A DNA stretch of 64,000 bases from Elmis aenea (lineage: Eukaryota > Arthropoda > Insecta > Coleoptera > Elmidae). This document shows, in pieces, positions 1 to 11,913 of this stretch. The notes beneath the pieces are model-generated. The model was not told where the DNA came from and searched no databases. It saw only the letters and a list, made by a program, of their open reading frames with translations. Location: NCBI GenBank assembly GCA_947652605.1, contig OX393581.1:7196640-7260639 (forward strand), read 5' to 3'. The position numbers and the translations under genes were made by a program. Numbering within the stretch: position 1 is the stretch's first letter; each line of letters opens with the position of its first letter.

Positions 1-2298
1 GGTATTAGATTCTTACTTTCAATAATTGGTTTTAATCGCTTCAGGAGCAGTTTTTCGAATAATTTTGACACTTTTGGGAGCAGCGAAATAAGTCTCTATG
101 ATGAGACATCGCTCGGGGATGTACCAGGTTTGGCAATCATAATTATGACAAAATATTTGCACCAAATACACAACAAAAGATTTTGATTTAGTAGTAGCGA
201 ACCCCAGTCTTTTTGTAATTGTTGATTGTGTTATTTAGGATTAGATTCCACCAGCCATATTACGTGTTATAGGTACATTTATGCAAGTGTTCTTTGAGAG
301 ATTTAAACTCGATCACTGTATGAAAAAATAAAATTTTTATTCTAAAATGCACAATCTGCTTACAACAACCAGTGACAAAAAATGTCTTTGCTCTTATACA
401 GTTGAAGTAGAACCAACATAGATGTATCTCTATTGAAAAAGTGAATTACTTATAGGCACCCTTGGTTAAAACATTCTTAGCATCAAAATATGTAAAGACA
501 GGTTCGTCACTAGACTTGGAGTCTCCCAATATTCCCATCGTTTTTGAAATTCTGAATATTAATTTTACGAGGTTTTAACTTTATGGCTGACTTTACATCA
601 ATTTTGTTTAATTCTTTTATTGAGTCCATCTATTACGGTAGTAAATAAGTTAACCAACCAACTAACATCAGGTCATAAAATCGAGCTGATAATAATTTTA
701 TTATGGTACCTATAGCTATACTTTTACATTTTAATCGCTTTTATGTTAGTTTGAGTATCGCTCATTGTATACCTATATTTTTTTAATTATTACACAACTT
801 TATTATCATAAATATTTGTTTTTCAAGTTTCATAACCTTTCACTAATATCCAATGCAAAGCGATGTGTGCAATTTATTCAACAGACATATTTAATTTTTA
901 ATAAAAGTTTTAGGTGCAATTTTCAATTTTATTTAACATTGACTTATATTTTACACATTAGTAATTAATTGTTTTTAAATATTTATATTGAACGGGGTTT
1001 AGAAAACCGTACAATAAAACTTTCTAGCAGGGAGTTAGTGATTTAAACCAAAATTTAAGACAAACTACTACTCAAATTGATTTTTTATATGTAAAATAAC
1101 GTAAAGTTAATGGCGAATGTGCCAAATTTAACTCGTCTCAAAATTTTTGTATTTTATCGAAACGGTTTACATTTTTATGCAGTGAAAAATCTCAGTAATT
1201 AAAGTTATAGATGCTAGAACAACATGATTTATTAGTGAATAGTTTTTATTGGCGTATCTAAGTCTCTAAGCTTTCAGAAAAAAAGGCTTCCTCCCCCCAC
1301 CTTATTTACAAAATCGTTAATTTGTTTGTATCGAGCATCAAGTCAGTAATGTACTTTACTTAAGCAACTGAATGTCTTCTCAAGGAAGCGTTTGCTAGTC
1401 GAAGTTACTAATATTTCAGAGCATTCTTGCCACAGCCACCTAATTTAATATGCACCGCATATTAAGTAGTCGTATTTTTCTTATCACCTAGATATAATTA
1501 AATTTATGTTCGAATATACCGGCCGAGGGCTTGATTTATAATATACTAATATGGAGTACATAAAATTACCTAGTGTAATAATATTAATATTAATTAATTG
1601 ACCGCCTCGTTATATATTGTTACGAATTATTACAATAATTTATACGCGTACTGCCTTGTTATGTTACTTAAGTATGATTTATATCAATAATTAATTATTG
1701 TTATTGCAATTTCTGTTTTTAATAATTCTGGTTTAGTTTGATAGCCGCCTGCTGATTATAAAGCTGTTTAAGCAAAAAATCGAATAAAACCCAATGACAT
1801 AACTGAATTATATTCTCACAGAAGGTAATGAGGGTAATCCGTGCATGTATAATAAATATATCATGATTTCACGATCCGCTTATATGTTTATGAAATGTAA
1901 ATGTTCGGGTCAACAGAGTCAGGACGGCTAAACATCAGCCATTTGCAATTTAGTGTGCTGTCTTGTAAATATTTTAATCATCGATATATGCGCTAACAAG
2001 GCACGCGAAGTAACGAAAAGAAATCGTTGCTCATATTCGAAATTGTGGTTCAAAAGTTTTAATTTATTAGATGTTCTAGATCTTAAACTCCTTCTTAGTA
2101 TCTTTCTTGGCTAGTATATACTTAAAGCTGACTTCCTGCATTGATAAGTTGGGGTCATATATAAAAAAGGAAATACTTTCCAGCAGTGGCGGAAGGCCAA
2201 AGCGTTAACTTGCCCGATGACAAGTGGGCCCCTGATGAAATATGTATTATAATCTAGGTGTGCGAGCCAAGTTGGCCCATGGCTTGGTTGGTTATTTT
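1..2298. other. unannotated AT-rich DNA
   Basis: I see no gene, RNA or recognisable repeat here. Open frames are short and have no recognisable protein motif. It reads as ordinary intergenic or intronic sequence. Confidence 0.5.
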
Positions 2299-3010
2299 CT
2301 ACCACCATTCTCTATCACTGGCCTTCCTTCTCCACCCGGTAATCTTTAACATTTCTATATCCCTATCCACTTCTGTCTTCCATCTTGATTTGGGTCGCCT
2401 TCGTCTTTTCCTTTCCCCCAGCGTGCTCGTCCTTACCAGTTTCATAACTCTTTTTTCCGTCATTCTCTCCAGATGTTTTCTGCTTTCATCTAGCTCCTTT
2501 TCGAAGTCCTCATCAAACCACTTCTTTCTTTCCTGCTTCGTTTCACTATTACAATTTTTGGCCGCCCGATTTATCCTCGTTTTCAGTTCATTCCATTGCT
2601 CCTCAATTTCATCCTTATCCGCCATTTTCTCTAATTCTTTTTTTATGGCCTTTTCGTGTTTTACTTGATCTTCTTTACTTCTTAATCTATTTACTTCCCT
2701 TCTTCTTCTTCCTCCTGCCCTCGTTTGATTTCTCACTACAGGCAATATTTGCGTCATTTTGACTTCTACCATAAAGTGGTTACTATCCGAATCTGGCCCC
2801 TATTACGTTCTTTCATTGTTGATTGCTTTTATCTCCGGCTTTTCGTTTAAAATATGATCAATCTGGTTTGTAGTTTTTCCGTCCGGTGACTGCCACGTAC
2901 CTTTATAAATGTCTTTTCTTTGAAAGTATGTACGTACTATGACCAAATTCCCATTTTCATTTGTTGTTTCGTGTTTGCTGTACTGCTCTATTGTTGATGA
3001 AATAGGCCCC
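2299..3010 (-). pseudogene. LINE remnant: endonuclease C-terminus fused to RT tail
   Basis: Read on the minus strand, 3010 to about 2770 encodes the end of an APE-type endonuclease: a HETTNENGN-like stretch, then GTWQSPDGKTTNQIDHIL, then a degraded SDSNHFMVEVK block (stop codon between). This matches endonucleases often annotated as craniofacial development protein 2-like. From 2772 to 2299 a 157-codon frame continues through the linker (KKWFDEDFEKEL) and then jumps to the extreme C-terminal tail (RRRRPKSRWKTEVDRDIEML). The whole reverse transcriptase domain between them is missing, yet the frame stays open across the junction. Family knowledge places such proteins in non-LTR retrotransposons (RTE/BovB-like; clade uncertain). 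It cannot be an active element. An open fusion frame could be chance or a retained short protein; chance is more likely. Confidence 0.75.
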
Positions 3011-3260
3011 CTTAAAGATCAGACACTTTATAGTCATCTGCAAGCTATTAGTTACTCAAGTCCAATTTGGAAGGACAATTTCAACGCTAAAGAAAGAACT
3101 TAAAGACACAGATAAGACATTCACTGTCTAAGGAGAACTTGGAATCATACAAGTTGCTATCCATAAAAAAAAAATGGATGAATTGGAATTGCTTCCTTAG
3201 TTTTTACATTTATAGAAAAAGATAATGCAACAAAAAAGTCTATATTTAACATAAATATTT

Positions 3261-4552
3261 AAATAGGGCAGACCGGGGATAAAAGTAACACGGGTAGGTT
3301 GTAACAGTGCCTATAGTTTCTTTAATTTTTGTTTTATATCGCCCTAAACGCTTTTGCAATGTTAAGTTACATCCAGCTCCCTACCTACATTGCTAGTTTT
3401 CATCTGTCATAGAGGTTAACTTTTTGCCAGCCAGAGTCACTATTTTCCGCCTAAAAGTTACTGCGTTGTCTCATCCGTCGAGTAACTTTTAGGCGATCTC
3501 TAAAATAGGAACAAAAAAGTACCTATATTATTTTGTTCTAAATTTAATAGGCTATTGGTGGATGCAATACAATTTGACGTTAGAATCGTGGTTAATTGTG
3601 GATTCCCTGAATTTTTTTTTGTGTACACTTGGGGTCAAAAGTAACAAAGTGTTACAACCAACCCCAATTAATGTTTTCACTTGCAAATGTTCACTCTTAG
3701 CACATAATTGGTGGCTTTCTTCGTAGATGAGAATATACAAGAGTTGTCGGAATAATGTTCCAGTTTGTTGTATCTTTTTGATTCACATTTTTAAATATGT
3801 AGGTACTTATAATCTTGGCAAACCTGGTAACTGCAGTCCCAAATTATTAAATTATAAAACTCAGTATATAATATCGGTTTAATGATGGAAATGTATGTAA
3901 AGCTAAATCATTTCTTAAAAAGCATTTTAAATTATACAACCCATGTAAATTGGCAAGATCTGGTACTTTTGGTTTACCTTAATATTTATAACTTATTATA
4001 AACAAAGCTTTAACCAACCCAACTTAACCTGACCCTCTTTTACTGATTTAATGAATGACGGTCAGTTTAAAGAGCGGTTAGATTTTTTAAAAATAAAACA
4101 AACAGTTATTATGATCCAGTATAAATTTAATAATTTGGGACCGCCCTTACCTCGTATGCCATACTGTTCACTTATCATTTTGTATTGTACCAAAGATATA
4201 TTTTTTCATTTTGCTAATGTGTATTTTTGAATAAAATATTAATTTTGTTGGTGAATACTAATATATTTACCCACTACTTATGAGCTGTGTAAATTATTTT
4301 GCCGTTACAACTTACCCCAATCATTGTTACTTTTAGCCCCAACGTTGAGGTTGAAAGTAACAGCTGTCTTACTAAAGACAATTTTTTTTTTCTAACAGTT
4401 GCTTTAAGAAACTCACGAAATAAATATCTTGGAAGCAAGACAAATGTCCAATCTATCGTTAAACCAATTTGGATGTAAAAAATTTGTAATAATCTATGAA
4501 AAATTAAATAAAAACAAAAAAATGTTACTTTTATCCCCGGTCTCCACTATTT
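3261..4552. mobile_element. non-autonomous DNA transposon, 30-bp inverted ends
   Basis: The ends at 3261-3290 and 4523-4552 are inverted repeats of 30 bp with 28 matches, including a perfect 20-bp core GACCGGGGATAAAAGTAACA. A TA dinucleotide lies at 3264-3265 and 4549-4550, compatible with a TA target duplication as in Tc1/mariner/pogo. Variants of the terminal motif (gttacttt next to a run of C or G) recur inside, near 3640-3670 and 4310-4370. No transposase is readable. The GGAGAC-type terminus resembles that of the pogo-like element at 35789-36721, so I infer a pogo/Tigger relative. Confidence 0.75.
3448..3495. repeat. hairpin with 15-bp perfect arms
   Basis: CGCCTAAAAGTTACT at 3448-3462 is the exact reverse complement of 3481-3495, with an 18-base loop. 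It lies inside the inverted-repeat element 3261-4552 and carries its AAAAGTTAC motif. Confidence 0.8.
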
Positions 4553-5206
4553 GGACCCAGCTTGTTTTTTTAAGTGGATGTATTAATAAATTGCAATGAT
4601 TATTATTTAAATAAAGTTAGTATGCATCATTAAATAACAATGTTACTATCAAATACGTATTTTTATTTTTTTGTAATTAATTTAGTTCCAGCTTTATTCC
4701 TAATCTGTAATGATTGCATTCAAAGTATTTTACCTTGAATTACACCAACGAATTAATTTTATTCAGTTAACCTAAATAAACCTCAATTCCACTCTATATT
4801 TGCATGGCATTCCGCAATATTAATATTTGCAAAATGGAAGCCACGTATGGAGTTAGTTATGTCTGTAACTATTTAATCTCGGTGCGCTGCTACCGACTCA
4901 CGGCTATAAATACTATTCGAATTCTAAACTGACATCAAATTATCATTTATGAGGCCGATATGCAGAAGAAATTGAATTCCATTTAATTTAGAAAAAATCG
5001 AAACTGCCAGCCGATAGGAGGCATATATTTAATGACAGTAATAGAATCGTTCGCCCCATGCGCCGCATAATTTAAAAGGCATGAGTCTAGTTTATTTGGT
5101 TTTTGATTTTTAATAGCTCCCCTTAGAAAATAAACGCATTTTTATTGGGAGGCAAGGCCTTTATTTGACTTTTCAAGCAGAGTAATTAGATCTCTCTCCC
5201 ATACAC
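4553..5206. other. unannotated intergenic DNA
   Basis: No coding frame or repeat recognised between the transposon ending at 4552 and the mariner remnant. Confidence 0.5.
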
Positions 5207-5506
5207 AGGGCGTACCAGAGTTTATTACCACCTTAAGTATCTCGAATATTTTAAAAGAAACCCCACAAACTTATTTATATTTATAGAGCGCAAAAAGCTT
5301 CTTACAATAATATAAATTAGAAGTTTAACTGTTTCTAAAAAAGACGTTTTTTAATCTATCTTAAATAGAACTGGTCTAAATCGGGCAGTGCGTTTTTATC
5401 TTTTCATTTGGGTAAACCTTTTAATGCCTTTTTGAACTTGTTTTTGAAAAGGGTTTTCCAAAAGGAGCTCTAGGATTTTAACTACAGATTGACTGTTTGA
5501 ATTCTG

Positions 5507-6075
5507 GTGGAATTTCATTTAGGTACCCTATTTAAGTTATATAAAAACCTAACTATGGCATGGTTGTCACAAGAACAACGTTTTAAAATCATTAAAACTT
5601 ATTATGAAAATGAACGTTTAATAAAAGAAACCCATTGCCAAATTATTTATTTTTTCGGTGCTTTTAATCTTGCTACACAACAAGCAATTCAAAATTTGAA
5701 TTAATTGGATCAGTTCATAATTAGCATTTTCAAGGAGACCAAAAACTGCACCCTTTGATGAGAACATTGTTGCTGTACGCGAAAGTATCTCAAATGACCC
5801 ATCAACTTCAATTCCAAGACGTTCTCAAGAATTAGGCATTGCTCAAACTAGTTTATAGAGAATTTTACATAATTATTTACATTTGTATGCGTACCTATAA
5901 CATTCAGTTAAAGAACTGAGGAAAAGGGCCATTTGCAACGCAGAAACTTTGTTACTTGGATGTTAGAACAAAAAGCATCAGATCCTTAGTTTTCGCGTAA
6001 AATGATCTTCAGTGATGAGGCTCATTTCATGTTAAATGGAAGTGTCAATAAAAAAAATTGTCGCATTTTAAAAAA
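5507..6075 (+). pseudogene. decayed Tc1/mariner-type transposase
   Basis: The frame starting near the Met codon at 5555 reads MAWLSQEQRFKIIKTYYEN, a helix-turn-helix region seen in one insect mariner-like group. After frameshifts, 5745-5870 reads ENIVAVRESISNDPSTSIPRRSQELGIA and 5985-6065 reads FSRKMIFSDEAHFMLNG followed by VNKKNCRI. The Asp in FSDEAHF is the second catalytic residue of the DDE/D core. Stops and at least two frameshifts break the gene, and the C-terminal third is absent. A possible left end (acagggcgtacc) lies near 5206. The identification is strong, the subfamily less so. Confidence 0.8.
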
Positions 6076-6299
6076 AAAAAATTATTAACCCCTTTCTTCC
6101 ATACAATCTATCCCCTTAAAGACAATAAGTACCTTATGTGTCGACAAGAACTTAGAGGGAGAAATTCCAATGAATAATGCCCTATTTATACTAACTTGCG
6201 TGACTTATTTATAAAATTTACCAATCACTTAATATCAAATAATTTGTATATTTCATTATTTTGTAGAAAGTGTTTTACCTCATGTATAAATTTAGATAA

Positions 6300-6950
6300 T
6301 ATTAGTGTAGGCTTCGCTAGTTTTTGGTTGGACCTTGATCTGATCGTTACCTAGGGCTTTTAGTATACAGTTATTTTCTACATTTTTATTTAGTAGAGAT
6401 ATAAGCGGATTAGTATTCCCGACTTCCGATATGAATATTGGTGGGGGCTTAGGGCTCCCAGTTTCTTCCGTGTTTTCCTTTTAGCCTGTGTTCGTATCCT
6501 CTTCGTTATTGTTGGAAAGGATATCGAATCAGTTACTGGTTCTGGTTGTGCCACTTAGCCAGTATTCACAAATTTTTGTTTGTCTTGTATTTTTGTTTTC
6601 ATCTGGACCGTAGTCTTTTCCTATCTATAGCCTGTTTCCTCTCTCATATATTTCATTTGTTTGAGCTGTTTTATTTGGAACCGTGGATGTTTGGTTTTGT
6701 GGAGACATGGTATAATTATTTACTGGAGTTTGGTGTTGTTGTGAGTGCATTAGTGATTGTTGCATGTTTTGTGGTAGAGTCGCATTTGGAGGATAGAACA
6801 TTCTCGAACTCTTCAAGAACTTCATGCTCAAAATGTACGGTTTGCTGTGGTTTGTGGGCTGGAGAAACCATCGGCCCATTTTTCGTTAAAGATGATCGTG
6901 GCAAAATTTTTCTCGTAAAAACCTGTAAAATACTAATCACCCATTAGACC
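6300..6950 (-). pseudogene. Jockey-type LINE ORF1 (gag) remnant
   Basis: On the minus strand, 6460-6310 encodes SPKPPPIFISEVGNTNPLI then a stretch ending in LKALGNDQIKVQPKTSEAY. This is the conserved region before the zinc knuckles of Jockey-clade ORF1 nucleic-acid-binding proteins. Upstream (6880-6625) is a low-complexity, Gln/Asn/Thr-rich segment typical of the N-terminal half, with stops and frame changes. The zinc knuckles themselves are absent, so the copy ends early at about 6300. No matching ORF2 adjoins it. Confidence 0.7.
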
Positions 6951-9239
6951 TAGGTTAATTACACATGTTGATCATTTCGTTTAATATTATTTTATCGCGT
7001 AGATCTAATATTATTATCATGAATTTTAATTTTATAATTACGGAATACGGATAATTATTGCGCAAATTATTTTCTTTCGGTTTCCGTTTATTCACATGCA
7101 ATTTGAGAGATTTACAAGCGTTTGTACCACCTACTCGTATTAATAGACGGATTTTAAGAATCCGTAGTTAAAAGCGGCACCTTTTGAAGTTGTAATTCGA
7201 TATTTCATTAAATATCATAAATAAAACGACTTAATGCTTTCCAATTATTAACCATAATTAGGGATCGAATGTACCTAATAGACTTTATGGCCACCGTTAA
7301 CGTACACAAAAAAAAATGAGGATCTCTTATCGTTGCATGATGTTCTAAAATATTGCAACATGTAATTAGTAGATCAATAAAAACATTTTGCTTCGATATT
7401 CATTCCGTCATTTTATAGGAACAAATTGTGGCTGCATCGATTAATAAATCGGTTTTTTAAGTTGGAAAAAAAATTGAGTTTAAACAGACTTTAGGATTGA
7501 TAAATGTCTGAACTGTTCGAAATTTAAGACAAACAATTTTAAGTAATTTGCCTTTTTGTCATCATAAAAATAGTAAATAATTGTTTGAATATGTAATTTT
7601 ATTATGGCGTATTGGCGTACATTGTGTCAAAATTTGGGCAATATTATAAATTAAAGAACTTGAACGGTGCTCTTAAACGCACTTGATCTGCGGAAAAAAT
7701 CTGAACCGTCCAAATTTTACTAACTGCAAACCGGAACTGAAGTGGTTCGCATTTTATGTTAATTTTTGTTCTGATCAATGATAAATCCTATTATAATTGT
7801 TTCGTTTAAAACAATTTTATTTAAAAACGAGTTCCTAGTTGTATAAAACTGTTTGACAAGCAAAACCGTATGAAAATATGATTCTGCTTATCTCCCCATA
7901 TACATATCTCCGATGTAGCGGTGTTCATTAAATAAATAAAGTAATAATAAACCAGAAGAATGACTCGTTCTAATAAATATCTGCCAGGTTTGCGTGTTTT
8001 ACCACTGCATTTGCATGCTCAAGGAATCACAGCGCCCGTCCCTCCGGGATGATATGTTCGCATTTACGGAGAAAAAAGTTCCAAGCAATTTCACGCAGAT
8101 CATATTTATTTCTAAAGTAAATAACATCTCCAATTCCTACTACCATTAATCTAGCAAACAATAACTCAAAAGCGCCAATATAGCAGCGTTAGTTTACTTT
8201 GGACGAGAAAAATCGTGGTGCCATCGGCTACCAATTCCCGCGTTTTTGTTTTAGTTGTAAGCCGATATAACGAACTTAACAGCTTATTTGGCCAAGTTTA
8301 ATTTACGGACAAGCTGGCTTTTGTTTTTCTTCTGTTTTAATACAAACGCTCCTGCTATGCCGTAAGTCGAATAGCAGAATATGCATCTCACTGCCTACCT
8401 AAACGTTTATTTATTAAAGCAGCTGAAGAAACACACGTGTTGAAGTGAATAATTTCTGTACATTCAGTACCACACAGATTCGTGTTGATCATAAACACAG
8501 TCAATGCCGCCAACAGATATAAATGTGTTAAATAATTTATCGATAAAATTATAGTCCCTTGTTCTCTTGATATCACTATATGTAGCAGTTAGTTGCATGC
8601 TTTAAATAATACTAAGATTTCTAGCAAGTAAAAACAATACAACAAACTTTAGATTTTTCTAATGCTTATTGGTTAAATAGCCATTGTGAATAAAGCAACG
8701 AACCAAATAAGTGAAAAATATTGTGCGAATAAAAATTATTACGCATTTATATTTGTCGGCCTATGACTGATTAGAAAACAAAAAAGGCAGTGTAAAACAG
8801 TAACGGCATTTTTTTTTGTCACTAATACTCTTAAATGCAGTCCAAGTTCTACCAAAAGTAAAATATAAACAACTTTTTATTTATCAAGAGAGAGCCTAAA
8901 TATATACCGAGTGTTCCAATACCAAGAACATTTGGAGGAAAGGTCATAAAATTTGGACAATTCAGTAGCAATTATTAACAATATAAGGGGGTAGTCAAGT
9001 GATTAATTTTATGAAAGGTATGTAGGTATGTGATTTTTTTTTACAGCTGTTGTAGCAAAATAATATTTATATGAATAGTCTGTCATGTTTACCTTTATAA
9101 TTTTACGATATATTTATATGTATATCCTACATCAAAAGAAACATTAATATTATACATCAAAGACAATTATTTTTGCTTCAACCAAAAAACGTGAGAGAAA
9201 TCTAGAAATCAATATTTTGAATAGCTTAATAGCGCCTTA
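6951..9239. other. unannotated AT-rich DNA
   Basis: No gene is supported. Near 8910-8960 there is a weak resemblance to decayed mariner ends (gagtgttccaatacc). The rest reads as unique sequence. Confidence 0.45.
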
Positions 9240-9590
9240 AACATCCAAAGCATCATTACTTATTTTTCACTTTCTTCTGCATTTTAAAAGTTTTTTCCAT
9301 TTTGGAACCTGGATTGGCCTTTGATCTTCTGTTACTGCACCATCCGTTTTTCCACGATGGACTTTTCTTTACGTGTCTGCTTCACTGTCTGGCAGAATCT
9401 TTGGCATTCTCCTATTTTGTAAGTTGTGATATGCCATCGTATTATTTGTGTTTTTGAAATGTTTGTTAATTTTTGTTGACTATACACTTCCATGAGTTTA
9501 TAATTTGCCCTTCTTTTCCACCAGTAATCTTCTTTTATGCCTTCATATATTCTCCTGAATATCCTTTCTCCCATACCTCCAGTTTTGTCT
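9240..9590 (-). pseudogene. LINE reverse transcriptase C-terminal tail
   Basis: The minus-strand frame 9574-9332 reads ERIFRRIYEGIKEDYWWKRR, then NYKLMEVY and TQIIRWHITTYKIGE. It aligns by eye with the tail of the RT at 59542-60924 (ERKLLRRIYGGIK, RRRTNEEVMGLY, AQRIRWLGHAQRL), so it is a diverged relative of the same family. Only this C-terminal segment is present, and the terminal R-G-R-P-K block is degraded. Confidence 0.7.
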
Positions 9591-9610
9591 GTAGGTCATT
9601 ATTTAGAATT

Positions 9611-9693
9611 GGGTAGAGCATTTTATTCTAAACAAAAAGTTTCTATTGACTTTTCTTCGAGAAACTTTTTGTTTAGAATAAAATTCTCTACCC
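9611..9693. repeat. 34-bp-arm snapback hairpin
   Basis: 9611-9644 (starts GGGTAGAGCATTTTATTC) pairs with 9660-9693 with one mismatch across a 15-base loop. It lies between a LINE tail and mariner arm sequence. Confidence 0.85.
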
Positions 9694-9719
9694 AAAAACA
9701 AGTTCGAGTTTCATTTTGA

Positions 9720-10040
9720 ACAGGACCGTTCTAGTTTTTTTTAAAATTTATTGAAACTGAACCCCCACAACTTTGCCACTTGTTGCTTGTGCATGGGGCT
9801 TGACATTTTTACCCAATGTGGTAACATGTTAGGTGGTGCTGTATACCAAATTTGGTTTAAATGTATGTAGTGGTTGAGAATCGGTTAAAAATTATCGATA
9901 TTTTTTCGAAACTTTCAACACCCTGTATCTTTAAAATGAAGCGTTTGTGGATCCATGTTGATATGGAATATTCGCTTTAAAATAAGTTTTTGTATCGACT
10001 GTTTAAGTCCTGCTACAAAAAAAGTGAACCACCCTGTATG
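9720..10040. repeat. mariner-type arm fragments ending in CACCCTGTA
   Basis: Two elements' ends lie here in inverse orientation: caacaccctgtatc near 9930 and gaaccaccctgtatg near 10030. ACAGGGTGT/ACACCCTGT ends recur throughout the window in Tc1/mariner-like elements with long arms. Full boundaries are not visible. Confidence 0.5.
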
Positions 10041-10950
10041 AACATTTTTTGCCAATTTAATGGAATTTCAAAAATGATGAATAGCGTATTTAATAAACTT
10101 TTATTTGATATATTTTTTTAAATTTAAAGTTTCAACAAGACGGCAGTTATAATATTAAATGTAGAAAAATTAATGTAGGTATCTAAATGTTTAAAGACTT
10201 CTTACAATTTATTTAAACACTGTTAAATACCTATAAGCATTAAAGGTTTCGTGTGGAGAAATGCAAAGGGCGATTGTTTTAATACCACTGGTCGCTTTCT
10301 CGCTGAAATTTTAAATCATCGTGCATTATATTGTCAGTATTGATGTTTAAGGAGGCTGAGTTTTTGCAGGTCGTATTTTACCTTAATGATATCTGGATTA
10401 TTATACAAAACTCGGCTATAAAGAACCAACCGACTACTGATTGATCAGTCTTGAGAAGTAATTAAACCCGTTGATTGTCATCTTTTCATGCCTTAATGTT
10501 GGTTTAGTCCGTCTGACAATGAGTCTACGTTATAATAATAAATAATGCCTTTGTGCCACAGGGCTATGTATGACCCTTGTTAAAATTTGCAAGTCGGTGG
10601 TTCTGTTCTTAATAACTTCATTTTGCATGCATCATACCTAAATGATTTTCGTTTGTAATTACTTCGACTTTATTATCGTCTGTTTAAATGTTTCACCTTT
10701 ATTGTAATTATTTTTGAAAGAATTTATGATGCAACAGCCTTCAAGTCGATAGCAAACAGGTAAATGAGACGTTGATTTCGTAACGGCGCTCATGATCACT
10801 TAAAGGAGTAAGTAAACACAAAAATGTTTTACAAGTGAGGATTTCTTTAAGACTGCAAGCTTAACATTTAAAAAATACAAACATCTACTTTAAATTTACT
10901 TATAGATATTTAAGAAGTTTAAATACTTCCTCTGTAGTTTAACAATTATA

Positions 10951-11640
10951 CAGGGTGTCCCAGCCAAGACGAATTATTCGATAGCTCTGTTATTAGTAAT
11001 AATATTGAAAAAAGTTAAATATAAAAGTTGTTTGTAATAATTTACTACATAACCTAAAATTATTTTCAACTATACACAGTGTTTTGTTTTTGCGCTCTGA
11101 TACCAAACATAGTTTTTTATATGGAACACTATGTATATTTTGTAATTTTTGGATGTAAAATTAAATTCTCTTTCAAAAATATTAGGAGTTGTTTATGTCT
11201 AAAATGAACCGTTTTTGATCTAATAACGTTTTTTTTGAAAATCTTGACAGATGCAGACCTTTATAAAAATATTTATATTTATTTACATAACAACACCAGA
11301 GCAATTTACTCTCGTAATTTATTAGACAATAGTGTCATAGTGATTGTTGATTGGTTAAACTCTTAAAATAATATACAGGGTGTTCGTTTTACACGGTCCA
11401 TTTCGCTAAACTTTAAACGCATGTAAGTCATTTTTTTTTAATGGAACACCTTATATATTATTACATTTTCTTGTAGAAAATTTAATTATCTTTCAAAGTT
11501 GTTAGGCATATTTTATGTTTAATTACAATATTTTTGAAGTTATTTCGTTTCTTATGATTATTTGCGAGTATTTTACTTAAAATATCGGTAGTAGCCTTTG
11601 AAAATTCAAAACAATTGTATGAACTGTCAACCAACACACT
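10951..11640. repeat. diverged mariner foldback arm
   Basis: Starts with TACAGGGTGTCCCAGCC. The following sequence (attcgatagctctgttattagtaataatatt, then acataacctaaaatta) matches by eye the arm at 50000-50120. A second TACAGGGTGTTCG at about 11373 is followed by the same TTGTAGAAAATTTAATTATC block as other copies. This is an old, one-armed copy. Confidence 0.6.
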
Positions 11641-11791
11641 TAATCGGCACAATTTTCACTATTATGCCACTAAAAATCCATATTTTTAAAGAGTTGTATG
11701 TAGTTCTAGTGTTATTTGCTGCCATTTATGCTGTGTATTTACAACTTAAAAAATGTTCAACAATTTTAACATAATTCAACATTTTTCAACT

Positions 11792-11860
11792 TTTTAAAAA
11801 AACATCCCTGAGGATGCCGATAAAATAACATCGGCGAAACATGTCGGATCTTTTTTAAAA
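11792..11860 (+). ncRNA. candidate hammerhead ribozyme (Penelope-type)
   Basis: The three conserved hammerhead parts are in order. CTGAGGA (11808-11814) fits CUGANGA. GCCGAT/ATCGGC (11816-11821 and 11830-11835) forms helix II with an 8-base loop. GAAA (11836-11839) follows. Then C-AT-G-TC gives a minimal helix III and a GUC cleavage site at 11845. Helix I pairs 11804-11807 (ATCC) with 11846-11849 (GGAT), followed by one mismatch, six A-T pairs, a bulge and four more pairs. One extra U lies between A9 and helix II. From established knowledge, type I hammerheads with very short helix III occur in Penelope-like retroelements. No Penelope coding sequence is seen nearby, so this would be a solo terminal repeat. 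Confidence 0.6.
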
Positions 11861-11913
11861 TTTGCAATGAATAAAAAACCTGTTTGAAAACCAGCAACTT
11901 TTCGTTTATTTAA

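Noticed and set aside
2258..2668. 136-codon plus-strand open frame
   Set aside because: It is the antisense shadow of the minus-strand LINE remnant; its Ser/Phe-rich content reflects the complement of a Lys/Glu-rich protein.
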